From NCBI GenBank assembly GCA_030068075.1, contig CM057839.1, positions 50,682,960-50,746,959 on the forward strand: a stretch of 64,000 nt of DNA, read 5' to 3'. Position 1 is the first letter of the stretch, and each line of letters starts with the position of its first letter. The translations under genes were made by a program, and so were the position numbers. The notes under the pieces are model-generated. The model did no database searches. It was given only the letters and a program-made list of their open reading frames with translations, and was not told where the DNA came from. This document shows, one piece after another, positions 34,601 through 47,600 of this stretch. The DNA comes from Paguma larvata. Its lineage: Eukaryota; Chordata; Mammalia; Carnivora; Viverridae.

Positions 34601-35646
34601 AAAAATAAACTGAGAAGAAAAAAAATGACTTGATACAGTTGCCCCTTGAACAAGGTTTGAACTGCACGAGTCCATCTACATACATATATTTATTTTTTAC
34701 AGTACAGTACTGTAAACATATTTTCTCTTCCTTATGATTTTCGTAGTAACTTTTTCTTCTCTCTAGCTTACTTTATTGTAAGAATGCAGTATATAATACG
34801 TACAACACAAAATATGTGTTAATCACTGTTTATGTTTTCGGTAAGGTTCTGGTCAACAGTAGGCTATTAGTAGGTAAGTTTTGGGGGAGTCAAAAGTTAT
34901 AGGTGTATTTTTGGCTGCAAGGGATTGCACTCCTAATTTCCATGTTGTTCAAGGGTCAATTGTTTATAGAAACCAATGAAAAGAAACTATTTATAAAACT
35001 CTTCATAAGGAAGAGTTCATAGTGAATGTTTCTCAGTGTCCTGGCTCTAACATCAGCTAATCCCACATCTATGGGACCCCACATGATCATCATGTTTTTG
35101 TTAGCCACCTTCTGGATTTGGTGGATTTTGCCAGTTGTGTAGCCCAGTTACTAGCCCTAACCTGGACCTGAAATAATGACCCTTGATACTTCAAGATGGC
35201 TAGACGTTCATAAGCTTTCCTTCAAATTCCTCTTCTTATTAGCTGACCGGAAGTTCTACCTAAACATCGACACTATTCCCACTCAGTGGCTCAGATCAGA
35301 ACTCTGAACTTCACACTCTTACCAGCTCTGTGATTCCCAAGGAAATCACTTGATCTTATATTTTAATATACTTTCTATGGACGAGTATTTAATCACAAGT
35401 ACTCCCTTAGGAAGAGAGGAACTGGGTCTGGAGGAAGTATGCTGAATAATAGAAGAGTTGTTGAAATAAAGTGCTGGGGTGATCAAAAAACTATAAAAGT
35501 GCTTTGGAAAAAAATAACTTTTAGGGGCACCTGGGTGGCTCAGTCGGTTGAGTGCTTGACTCTTGATTTCTGCTCAGGTCATGATCTGAGGGTTGTGGGA
35601 TCAAGCCCCATATCAGGTTTCATGCTGAGCACGGAATCTGCTTAAG

Positions 35647-35682
<36 letters not shown>

Positions 35683-38600
35683 CCCCCCCACCCACTTGTG
35701 CTCTCTCTCTTTCTAAAAGAAAAGAAAAGGAAAAAAAAAACCTTTTCTCAGTGTTGTTTCAATACTCTAAAAAAGGTTCCAAAATTCCAAGTAGCAATGG
35801 TACCAAGTAGGTATTTAATGTATGTTTGCTAAATAAATACATTTATTATTTAAAAGATTTTCAATTATAAATGAGAACAAATATATAATTTTTTTTCTAA
35901 AATAGCCTATTAAAAAATTAACATCTCTGAAATTAAAATGCATCTTACACTCATTGACATATCATCACTTAATTGGTAGTGTTTTCTATGTTCATAATAA
36001 CAAAATCATGATGTCTTTCAATTCATGGGTTCTTACATTAGATGAAATTATATATAATCAAAGGTTAAATAAAAACCCTATAGTCTTAAAAATGCAAAAT
36101 GATGAAGGGGTGCCTGAGTGACTCAGTCGGATAAGCATTCGACCTCGGCTCAGGTCATGATTTCCTGGTTGATGGGTTCAGGCCCCATGTTGGGATCTGT
36201 GCTGACAGTTTGGAGCCTGAAGCCTGCTTCGGATTCTGTGTCTCCCTCTCTCTCAGCCCCTCCCCCACTCGTGCTCTGTCTCTCTCAAAAATGAATAAAC
36301 ATTAAAAAAATTTTTTTTAATGTAAAACGATGTAAAACCTTAAATCTGATTTGAAAGAATTAGGTACTATCCATAATCTATGATGATGAAGGAATATAGT
36401 ATAAGAATTACTGAGGCCCACTTTCACTCACTAACTGGTAAGAAACTAAAAAGCTTGCTTTAAGGCACAAAATATTAATTTGTCTTCACCTTGATTTGCT
36501 AAATTTTACACACACACACACAAAATAACTTTTCCCTGAACAAACACTTAGCCATACCCCTATGGTACAACTCTCTTCCGATGGTAAAAAAATGGAGTTA
36601 TATAGAAGGAGTAGGTTAGAAAAAATAGTGATTCTTTTTTTTTTTTTTTTAAATGTGATTCTTGAGAGTACATGTGCAAGAAGAAACTGGAAGAATGACC
36701 TACAGCTCTCACTTTTAGGTCTAGCAGGGACATGGTTCCCATTCTAAGGGTCATGGAGTAGAAAAGATAGAAGAAAGGCTAAGTTTTCTTTGCAGTAGAC
36801 GCTGAAATCACTCTCAACCTTCAAGGTACACAGTAGACTCAAGAAAGCACTTGCCCCTAACAACATGGACTCATAAAAGTTAGGAGGCTTTGTAATGCAT
36901 TGCCTAAGGGGATGTTTGAGGGTAAGCCTTAATGTCGGGCTTTAACTCACTAACTATGAGATCATGACCTGAGCTGAAGTCAAGAGTAGGACGCTTAACT
37001 GACTGAGCCACCCAGGCGCCCCAGGCCTCTCTTAAATCAAGGAACCAGAAATAAGTAGCTAAAAAATAATTTGGCCCAAGGTAAGTTTGGCAACAAACCA
37101 TTGGTCACTTTTTGTAAAGTCAGTAATTTATAGCTCCACAAGGTACATGTTTTAAAAATATTTTGGTTCATTTTTGTCAGAATTTTTATCACTTCTACCT
37201 GACTTTCTCTCATTTAAATTTTTAAATCAGCGTACACTCATTATTACAATTCTGGATAGTATAATTTAGAACAATATTCCACAATACAGGGTTGAGGTGA
37301 AACATACTAAGTATCTAACAATTTGTGGATTTCTTAGGTAACTTATGGTAGGTTACAAAATTTACCACCTCATTTTTGATGAAAAGGGATTTATTTCTAC
37401 ATGCATGGAAAAGAATTCAAAAGGATATACACCAAAGATACATACCAGCGGTGGTTATTTGGAATGGTTACAGATGTTTTCTATTCTTTTGCTCATGTAT
37501 ATATTCGAAGTTTTTAATTTCTTATGGAATACAAATCAAAGAAAACTTGAGATTACAAAATTGTCCTGTTATTGGATATTTAGGCTATATTAACTTAAAA
37601 AATTCTTTTTAATGTTTATTTATTTTTGAGAGAGAGAGAGAGAGACGGACTGTGGGTGGAAAAAGAACAGAGAGAGAGGGAGACACAGAATCCAAAGCAG
37701 GCTCCAGGCTCCGAACTGTCAACACAGAGCCTGACGAGGGGCTTGAGCCCACAAACAGTGAGACCATAACCTGAGCTAAAGTGGGGATGCTTAACTGACT
37801 GAGCTACCCAGGTGCCCCCTAGGCTATATTAACTTTTGCTATTATGAACAGTGCAAGCAATAATAACTGGCTGAAAATGAATTTAAAATTTAAAGGTAAC
37901 ATCTGATCTCAAGATAGCCACCTCTTTCTTTTAAAACTCATACTAAAACAACAAGAATAAGAAACAGAAACACAATATAAAACATGATGCATGTAACCCT
38001 GAACACAATATATAAAGACAGAAAGCACATGAAGAATGGTAAATGACTTAGCTCTGGGAGGAAGGTGAAACATAACTCCCTGTAGAGGGAGAGCTGACCA
38101 GTAACAAGCCTATTTGCCCTGCTGGGTGCCAGAAAGCCTCAGGAATTGAGGCACCAGGTACTTTGGAAGTTGTTCACTAAAAACAAAAAGCCTTGAAGTA
38201 GATCTTTAAGTCCCCTCCCTCAATCTGCAGGAGGGAGAAGGTATAGTCTTTAGGGAATTAAATAAGGAAAGTTTCAGATTTGAGACTTGGGACAAAGGAG
38301 AGTAAGTATGAGACATGGGACTAAAACTGAGAGGATTAAGTAAGTTTACTAGTTGAATGGTGAGACCTTTACCTTACTTTTAAATATATCATGGATGATC
38401 CTATTTGGGAGAAAACAAACTACCCAAGTGAAAAGATCTACATACATTGACATTTGGCAGTCCCTAATAAAAAAGCTAATTAATCATCTAACTGCCCTTC
38501 AGTGAGACTTCCTAGTGGGTAAGTGGCATCGAAGCACCCAGAGCTTTTACAACTACTGCCTCTAGTATGTATATATAGACAGCAAAGAATTCCTAGATAT

Positions 38601-41600
38601 TTCCAACAACAAGGTAAGAATGAATCAGAGAAAATAAACTTAGAGGAAACAGAGAGATTGCAGGAAGCGAAAGAACTTCAGGGAAACTAAAATTAGTATC
38701 TTTGAACAATAAAAGAAAAATGCACCAATGGCAACAACAGAGTGTTATCAAAATAGGACAATTCTGAGAATAAAAAAGCTCGTGAAAAATTTTAAAAAAG
38801 AACAAATTTTTAAAATTCAGTAAAAGTGTAGGGGAAAAAACCTAAAACCCAAAGGGATAGACAATGTGAGAGAAAAAAAAAGACAAACAGTAAGTTCAAG
38901 AGGTCTAACACTGGAGTAACAGAAATTCCAGGAGGAACAAAGAAAACCGCAAATAAAAAATTATTGAAGGAAATATTTTGGAACTGAAGGGCATGAGTCT
39001 CCAAATTGAAAACAACAAATTAAATGAATGACAAAAGCCTTCAATGTTCTAAGTGGAAATTATGTCCAATCGAGTATTCATGATCGATGAAGTGTAAGCT
39101 TGTGTACGCTTTCAGATGTACAAAGTCTCAAATATGTTTGTCTCATGCATCTTTTCTTAGGAAACCACTTAAGAAGGGCTTCACTAAAATGAGGGAGTAA
39201 ACTGAGAGAGATGAGACGGGATGCAAGAAACAGGAGGGCCCGACGCAGAACAGACATGAGGGGAATTCCCGGACTGGCAGTGTCCGGAACAACCCCCATG
39301 CTACAGCCTCGGAGAGTAGGTCGTCCAGATAGAGCAGGATAATGGAGTGCTCTATCGGGGATGTTGCCAAAACACGTCAGCCCTGTAGAAAATCTGGTAA
39401 ATTTCATTTTTTAGGGCTTTTGGAAGATAAAGGAAGACTTAAGAGTCAAAGAAAACTAACCAAGTGTAAAAACAATGAGGTAATTATTAACTCTAGGAAA
39501 TGAAATCACAGTTCAGGTCTCCCCGCTATCAGAAAGTAGAACATTCCTATGAGACCTTTCATAGGCTGAAATGGTGTAAAGTGAAGAACAATTACCATTA
39601 AGTTACGTGGGAAATTTTTTGAGCATTCCCAGACCCAAAAAGTAACCTCTGTTAAGACTGATCCCTTAAAACACATCTTGCTAACAGATAGACAGAATAA
39701 ACTAAGATAAAGCCCAGATGCTCAGAGACAGGGTTCAAAGCTGTGGTAGCTTGACGCTGAGGTGCTGAGTGTAGTTCCCGGGGAAGGAGCTTGTAGTTCC
39801 CGGGGAAGGAGCTTGGTGGAGCCACTCTCCCTGCTCAGAATGCGTGAAGCCTCTATAACAGCTGGCTGCAAAATAAATGCTCAACATTATTTTCTCTTTT
39901 CACCTTTTTTTTTTTTTTTGTAAAAGAGAAAATCCTCTTCAGATTTCTCCTGGTTGGTGAAAACAGGCATAATGTAGGTCTTTCATAAATGTGAAGCTGC
40001 TTAATGTGAATTTTCAAAAAGAAGGGAGGATACTTGTATGCTATTGTGGCTCAGCAGTGAACACGATTAACTCACTCGTTAATTTTGCCAAAATAGAAAT
40101 ATATGAGGAAGAAGAAAAGAGGATATTATAAGAGAGCCCAAATCTTCATCTACTACATTAAGAAGTCAATATGTAATTTTGTAACGAATCGATCAGAAGA
40201 AGCAGGATCTGTTGGGGCGCCTGGGTGGCTCAGTCAGTTAAGCCTCCGATTGGGCTCAGGTCATGATCTCACGGTTTGTGAGTTCCAGCCCCACATTAGG
40301 CTCTGCACTGACAGTGTGGAGGCTGCTTTGGATCCTCTGTCTCCCTTTCTCTCTGTCTCTCTATGGTGTGCTCTCTCTCTCTCTCTAAAAAATAAAATGT
40401 TAAAAAGAACAAACATGAGAAGAACACACTCTATTATTTAGAAACACTGAGGTAATTACCAGAAAAAAACAGCTAAGTGTTTAGATTGGTTGCCTGTGGG
40501 TAATGGGACCTCAGGGTCAAGGAAGGGGGCAGGGGGAGGAAAAAGAGGTCCAAGTAGTTGCTCTTTTTTGTTATAGAATTTTACCATTAACTTTTAAAAC
40601 CTTCTAATATTTAATGTAAAAATTAACTTTAAAAAGGAAAGAAATTTTAGAGGCTCCTGGGTGGCTTGGTCAGTTAAGCATCCAACTCTTGATTTTGGCT
40701 TAGCTCATTATCTCATGACTGGTGAGACTGAGCCCCATGTAGGGCTCTGTGCTGATAGCACAAAGTCTGCGGGGGATTCTCTCTCTCTGCCCCTCCACTG
40801 TGCCCTGTCTCTCTTAAAATTTTTTTTTTTTCCAACGTTTATTTATTTTTGAGAGACAGAGACAGAACATGAGCAGGGGAAGGGCAGAGAGAGAGGGAGA
40901 CACAGAAACCGAAGCAGGCTCCAGGCTCTGATGAGCCATCAGCAGAGCCCGACGTGGGGCTCGAACCCACAGACCGTGAGATCATGACCTGAGCTGAAGT
41001 CGGCCGCTTAACCAACTGAGCCACCCAGGCGCCCCCTTGTCTCTCTTAAAATAAATAAATAAGGATTTTAAAAATTAAAAAATAAATAAAAACATAAAAA
41101 GAAATTTTAAATGCTTAAAATAAGTTTTCAAATTTTAATTTGAAAAATGACAGAAATTTGAAATCACATCAAAGACTACAAAACTACCTCATAGTATACC
41201 AAAATTACCAATATTCAAAATAATAGCATTAATGCAACACAGCCCAATGGAGCTAGCATTCAATCCACAAGATGAGTTGAAGATCTATTACAGTGACATG
41301 TCCAATACTGCTTTCATGTTTATTTTTAGGCTGGGACATCTCTGGTTGCTCACCGCTGTCCAGAATACCTGGTGGCTTCTCTCAGTAGGTCCACTCACTG
41401 TCTGTACGCTTTGAGAGAAGTACCTTTACCAAACAGATGTGGAATAGGGAGGGAAGGAGTTAAAACGGCAGAGTAGTAGGGGGAACCTATGGTTGCTTCA
41501 TCCCTTAACACAGCCAGATAAATATCAAATCATTCTGAACACTTAAGAAAATGATCTGAGGACTGAGAACAAACTGCACATCTAGAGGGAGAAAAACAGC

Positions 41601-44600
41601 CACCTTGTGGAAGGCAGAAGCTGCAGAGTTGATTTGAAGGAGAAAAGAATTGCAGGTATTGCAAAGGAGAGGGAGCCCTGATCACGGAGAGAGGAACAAG
41701 AGAGAAAGAGAAAGAAAGAGTGAAAAAAAAAAAAAAAACAAAACACACAGGAAATTGCACAAGAAAAACTCTTCCCCAAAACCAATGACTGAAAAGGACA
41801 GGGGCTGACTACTGCAAGTTTTTATAAGCAGTGGAGCTCAAAGTCTGAAGTTTTAGAAGTTTGGGTCATTGCTGGGGTTGTGCTTGGTGGACTTAGTGGT
41901 ACTCCTGTGGCGAAAGAGGACAGAAGCCTGGAAGTGGAGAGTGTGGTCTGAGGATCCCCTCGGTCTCATGGGGAGAAACAATTTCCCTTCTTGGAGTGCA
42001 CTTGGGAGAGATGGCATGGAATTTCCGGGGACAAAAGAACTGGCAAGTGCCTGGGTGTTGCCCTGTTCATTAGCAATGGAACAGACACCTGCTGAGGGCA
42101 GCAAACCTCAGTGCTGGCTTTTTATGTGCTTTACCATAAACTCCCAACCACTGTATGGTTGAGCGACTGCTTTTTAGGGACAAACTAGCACCTGCCATGG
42201 TGCAGCAAGACCCTCCCCCAGAGGATCAGCATGGGTCCATGCTGTGCCAGGTCCCTAAAATCTGGAGCTTTGAAACCCAGCCACATGTCTGAGATAAAAA
42301 CACAGGAGTTCTGTGCCTCCTGGCAAGCAGAAAGCTTGGACACACAGGGTGAAGGCAGGGCTGTGACGGAAGCTGGGGACACAAGAAGGGAGACTGTTTG
42401 GTCTTCTGTGAGGGCTTCCTGAAGAGTGGCAGGCTTGAACTGCTCTGGGAACAAGAGGGTGAGGTGATGCCATTATTCCCTCCCCATCGGCACTGACCAA
42501 CTTCAGTGAGCAACACAAGGCCCCCAGTGAAGGCTGGAGCCGCTTACGCCAAGTCCTGCCCTCCCTGCACCCTGCAGGTGCATCTTTCCTAGGCAAGTCC
42601 TCCTGAAAACCAGTGCAGCAGGATCCTCCTTCAGAAGACCAGCACAAACCCCTCGTGTGTACCAAGTATACTGATCACAGAGTGCTGCAAAGCTTCAGCT
42701 TTAGAGGAAACAGGATACAGCTTCTTTTAACAAGCAGACCAAAACGTACCTAGTTAAAATTGCCACACAGTGGACAGGGTCCAAACACTCCCCACTGTAG
42801 GCAAGGAGAAACTCTGCAAAAGACTGACTTGAGGGAAAGAGCAGTTAAAACACAACAACAGAGTACACACTCTGAAACACTTCCTGAAGCACCAGGTCTA
42901 AGACACTATAGGACCTCTTCTCAACATAGCAATTACTCTCAAGAGCAGGAATATAATAGGTTTTCCTGACATACACACACACACACAGTGACCTAGACAA
43001 AATGACAAGACATAGGAATTCACCCCAAAAGAAAGAACAGGAAGAAGTCTCGACCAGGGATTTAATCAAAACAGATACAAGATGCCTGAACCAAAATTTA
43101 AAACAACAATCATAAGGATACTAGCTAGGCTTAAGAAAAGCAGAGGACATTAGAGAATCCTTTACTACAGAGATAAAAGAACTAAAAACTAGTCAGGCTG
43201 AAACAAAAAGATGCTATAATGAAGATGCAAAACTGACTGGTGCAGTGACAATGAGGGTGGATGAAGCAGAGGAATGAATCAGTGATACAGAAGATAAAAT
43301 AATGGAAAATAATGAAGCTGAAAAGAGGAGAGAAGAAATCTTTTTAAGTACTGGATCATGAATGAAGACTTAGAGAACTCAGCAACTCCTCAAAGCGTAA
43401 TATTAGTATCATAGGAGTCCCAGAAGAAGAGAGGGAAAACGTGCAGGTTTATTTCAGCAAATTATAACTGAAAACTTCCCTAATCGGAAGAAGGAAATAG
43501 ACATTGGAATCTAAGAGGCATATAGAATTCCCATCAAAAACAAAAGCCAGCCAACATTAAGACATACCCTAGCGAAGTTTGCAAAATAGAGAGATAAGGG
43601 AAAGATCCTAAAAGCAGCAAGGGGAAAAAAAGTCTTGAAGACAAATCAGGTTTACAGCAGAATTGTCCACAGAAACTTGTCAGGCCAGAAGGGAGTGACA
43701 GGATATATTCAATGTGCTGAACAGGAAAAATATGAAGCTAAGAATACTTTATCCAGCAAGGCTGTCATTCAGAATAGAAGGAGAGATAAGGAGTTTCTTA
43801 GGCAAACAAAAACTAAGGGTGTTTGTGATCACTAAATCAGCCCCACAAGAATATTAAGAGGACTCTGAGTGGGAAGTTAAGAATTAAAGCAACAGAGACT
43901 AAAAAGGAATGGAAAAATATCGAGAAACAATGACTTTACAGGTAACACAGTGACACTAAATTCACATCTACCAATAATCATTCTGAATGTAAACAGACTA
44001 AATGCTCCAATCAAATGATACAGAGTATCAGAATGGATAAAAACAAAGCAAAACAAAAAACCCAAGACCCATCTATAGGCTGCCTATGAGAGACTCATTT
44101 TACAATGAAAGACAACTGCAGATTGGAAGGGAGGGAATGGAGAACCATCTATCATGCTAATGGACATCAAAGGAAAGGCAGAGTAGTCATACTTTTATCA
44201 GACAAATTAGATTTTAAACCAAAGACTGTAACAAGAGATAAAGAAGGATACTATATCATAATTAAGGGGTCTATCCATCAAGAAGATCTAACAATTATAA
44301 ATATTTATGCCCCAACTTGAGAGCACCCAAATATATAAATCAATCAATAAAAAACATTAAAAAACTCATTGGTAACAATACAATTAATATAGTGGAGTTT
44401 AACACCCCATTCATAGCAATGAACAGATCATCTAAGCAGAAAATCAACAAGGAAACGATAGGTTTGAGTGACACACTGGAGCAGACGGACTTAACAGATA
44501 CATTCAGAACATTTTATCCTAAGGCAGCAGAATACACATTCTTTTTGAGTGCACATGAAACATTCTCCAGAATAGATCACATACTGGGCCACAAATCAGC

Positions 44601-47600
44601 CCTCAAATACATAAAAGAATGAGATCATTCCATGCATATTTTCTGACCACAACACTATGAAACTTGAAGTCAACCACAAGAAAAAATTTGGAAAGATCAT
44701 AAAAACACAGAGGTTAAAGAATATCCTACTAAAGAATAAATGGGTTAACAGGAGATTAAAGAAGAAATAAAAAAATACATGGAAGCAAATGAAAATGAAA
44801 ACACAACAGTCCGAAACCTTTGGGATGCAGCAAAGGTGGTCCTATAGGGGAAGGCCTATGTCAAGAAGGAAGAAAAATTTCAAATACATAACCTAACCTC
44901 ACACTAAAAGAGCTAGAGAAGAAACAGCAAATGAAGCCTAAAGCCAGCAGAAGAAGGGAAATGATAAAGAGTAGAGCAGGAAAAAATGATATGGACACAC
45001 ACAAAAAAGTAGAACAGATCAACAAAACTAAGAGCTGGTTCTTTGAAAGAATGAATAAAATTGATAACCCCCTAGCAGACTTATCAAAAAGGACCAAAAT
45101 AAATAAAATCATGAATCAAAGAGGAGTGATCACAACCAGCACCAAAGAAATACAATTATAAGAGAATATTACGAAAAACTATATGCCAAAAAACTGAGCA
45201 ATCTGGAAGAAATGGACCAATTCCTAGAAACATACAAACTACCAAACTTGAAACAGAAAGAAGTAGAAAATTTGAACAGACCCATAACCAGCAAAGAAAT
45301 TCAATTAGCAATCAAAAATCTCACAACAAACAAAAGTCCAGGTTAGATGGAAACCATTTAATAGGGGAATTCTATTAAACATGTGAAAAAGAGTTAATAT
45401 CTGTTCTTCTGAAACTGTTCCAAAAAATAGAAATGTAAGGAGAACTTACAAATTAATTCTACGAGGTCAGCATAACTTTGATTCCAAAACTGGACAAAGA
45501 CCTCACTAAAAAGGAGAATTATAGGCCAATGTCCTCGTTGAACATGAATATAAAAATTCTCAAGAAACCAGCAAATTGAATCCAACAGTACATTAAAAGA
45601 ATTATTAACCATGATCAAGTGGGATTTATTCCTGGACTACAGGGGTGGGTCATAATTTGCAATTCGATCAACATGATATACCACATTAATAAAATATGGT
45701 ATATCCTTTATAAGAACCATATAATCCTTTCGATAGATGCAGAAAAAGCATTTGACAAAATACAGCAGCCATTCTTTCTTTCTTTTTTTTTTTTTTGAGA
45801 CAGCAAGCATGAGAGTGGGGGAGGGGCAGAGGAAGAAGGAGAAGGAGAATCTCAAGCAGGTTCCATGCTCCAGAGTCTGATGTGGGGCTTGACCCCATGA
45901 CCATGAGATCATGACCTGAGCTGAAATCAAGAGCTAGATGCTTAATCGACTGAGCCACTGAGGCGCCCCATATAGCATCCATTCTTGACAAAAACCCTTA
46001 TCAAAGTAGGTATAGATAGAACATACCTCAAAATCATAAAGGCAATATACGAAAGACCCACAGCTAATATCATCCTCAATGGAGAAAAACTAGGAGCTTT
46101 TCCTCTAAGGTCAGGAAGAAGACAGGAATGTCCATTCTCACCATTGCTGTTTAACATAGTACTGGAAGTCTTAGCCTCAATAATCAGACAACAAAAAGAA
46201 AGAAAAGGCATCTACCCCAACCAGGAAGAAGTTACACTTTCAATATTTGCAGATGACATGATGTCATCTATGTAGGAAATCTGAAAGACTCCATAAAAAA
46301 TTGCTAGAACTAATACATGAATTCAACAAAGTCACAGGATACAAAAGCAACATACAGAAATTTGTTGCATTTCTATACACCAGTAGTGAAGCAGCAGAAA
46401 AAGAAATTGAGGAATCAAAGTAAGATAACTAGGAATAAACCTAACAAAGGAGACAAAAGATCTGTACTCTGAAAGCTATAGAACACTTATGAAAGAAATT
46501 GAAGATGACGTAAAGAATTGGAAAGACGTTCCATGCTCTGCTCATGGATTGGAAGAGCAAACATCATTTAAATGTCTATACTACCCAAAGTAATTTATAC
46601 ATTTAAAGCAATCCCAAAGAAAATACCAACAGCATTTTTCACAGAGCTAGAACAAACAATCCAAAAGTTTGTATGGAACCACAAAAGACCGTGAATGGCC
46701 ACAGCAATCTTGAAAAAGAAAAGCAAAGGTGGAAGGATCACAAGACTTCAAGCTGTATTACAAAGCTGTGGTCATCAAGACAGTATAGTACTGGCACTAA
46801 AACATACACATGGATCAATGGAATAGAACAGAAAGCCCAGAAATGAACCCATAACTGTATGGTCAACTAGTCTTTGACAAAGCAGGAAAGAATATCCAAT
46901 GGAGAAAAGACAGTCTCTTCAAAAAATGGTGTTGGGAACACTGTACAGCAACATGCAGAAAAATGAAACTGGACCACTTTCTTACACCATACACAAAAAT
47001 AAATTCAAAATGGATGGAAGACCTAAATGTGAGACAGGAAACAATAAAAATTCTAGAGAGTAACATAGGCAGCAACCTCTTTCACCTAGGCTGTAGTAAG
47101 TTCTTACTAGACATGTCACTGGTGGCAAGGGAAACAAAAGCAAAAATGAACTACTGGGACTTCATCAACATAAAAAGCTTCTGCACAGTGAAGGAAACAA
47201 TCAACAAAACTAAAAGGCAGCCTACAGAATGAGAGAGGATATTTGTAAATGACATATCCGATAAAGGGTCAGTATTCAAAATCTATAAAGAATTCAACAA
47301 ACTCAATACCCAAAACCAAACAATCCAGTTAAGAAAGGGGTAGAATAGGGGCGCCTGGATGGCTCAGTCGGTTAAGCAGCCGACTTCAGCTCAGGTCATG
47401 ATCTCACGGTCTGTGAGTTCGAGCCCTGCGTCGGGCTCTGTGCTGATGGCTCAGAGCCTGGAGCCTGCTTTGGATTCTGTGTCTCCCTCTCTCTCTGCCC
47501 TTCCCCTGCTCACACTCTGTCTCTATGTCTCTCAAAAATAAATAAAAATGTTAAAAAAAAATTAAAAAAAAAAGAAAGGGGTAGAATACATGAATAGACA

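Noticed and set aside
42185..42665. Overlapping minus-strand frames of up to 136 codons
   Set aside because: They lie antisense in the GC-richer L1 5' UTR; no known domain or codon signal.
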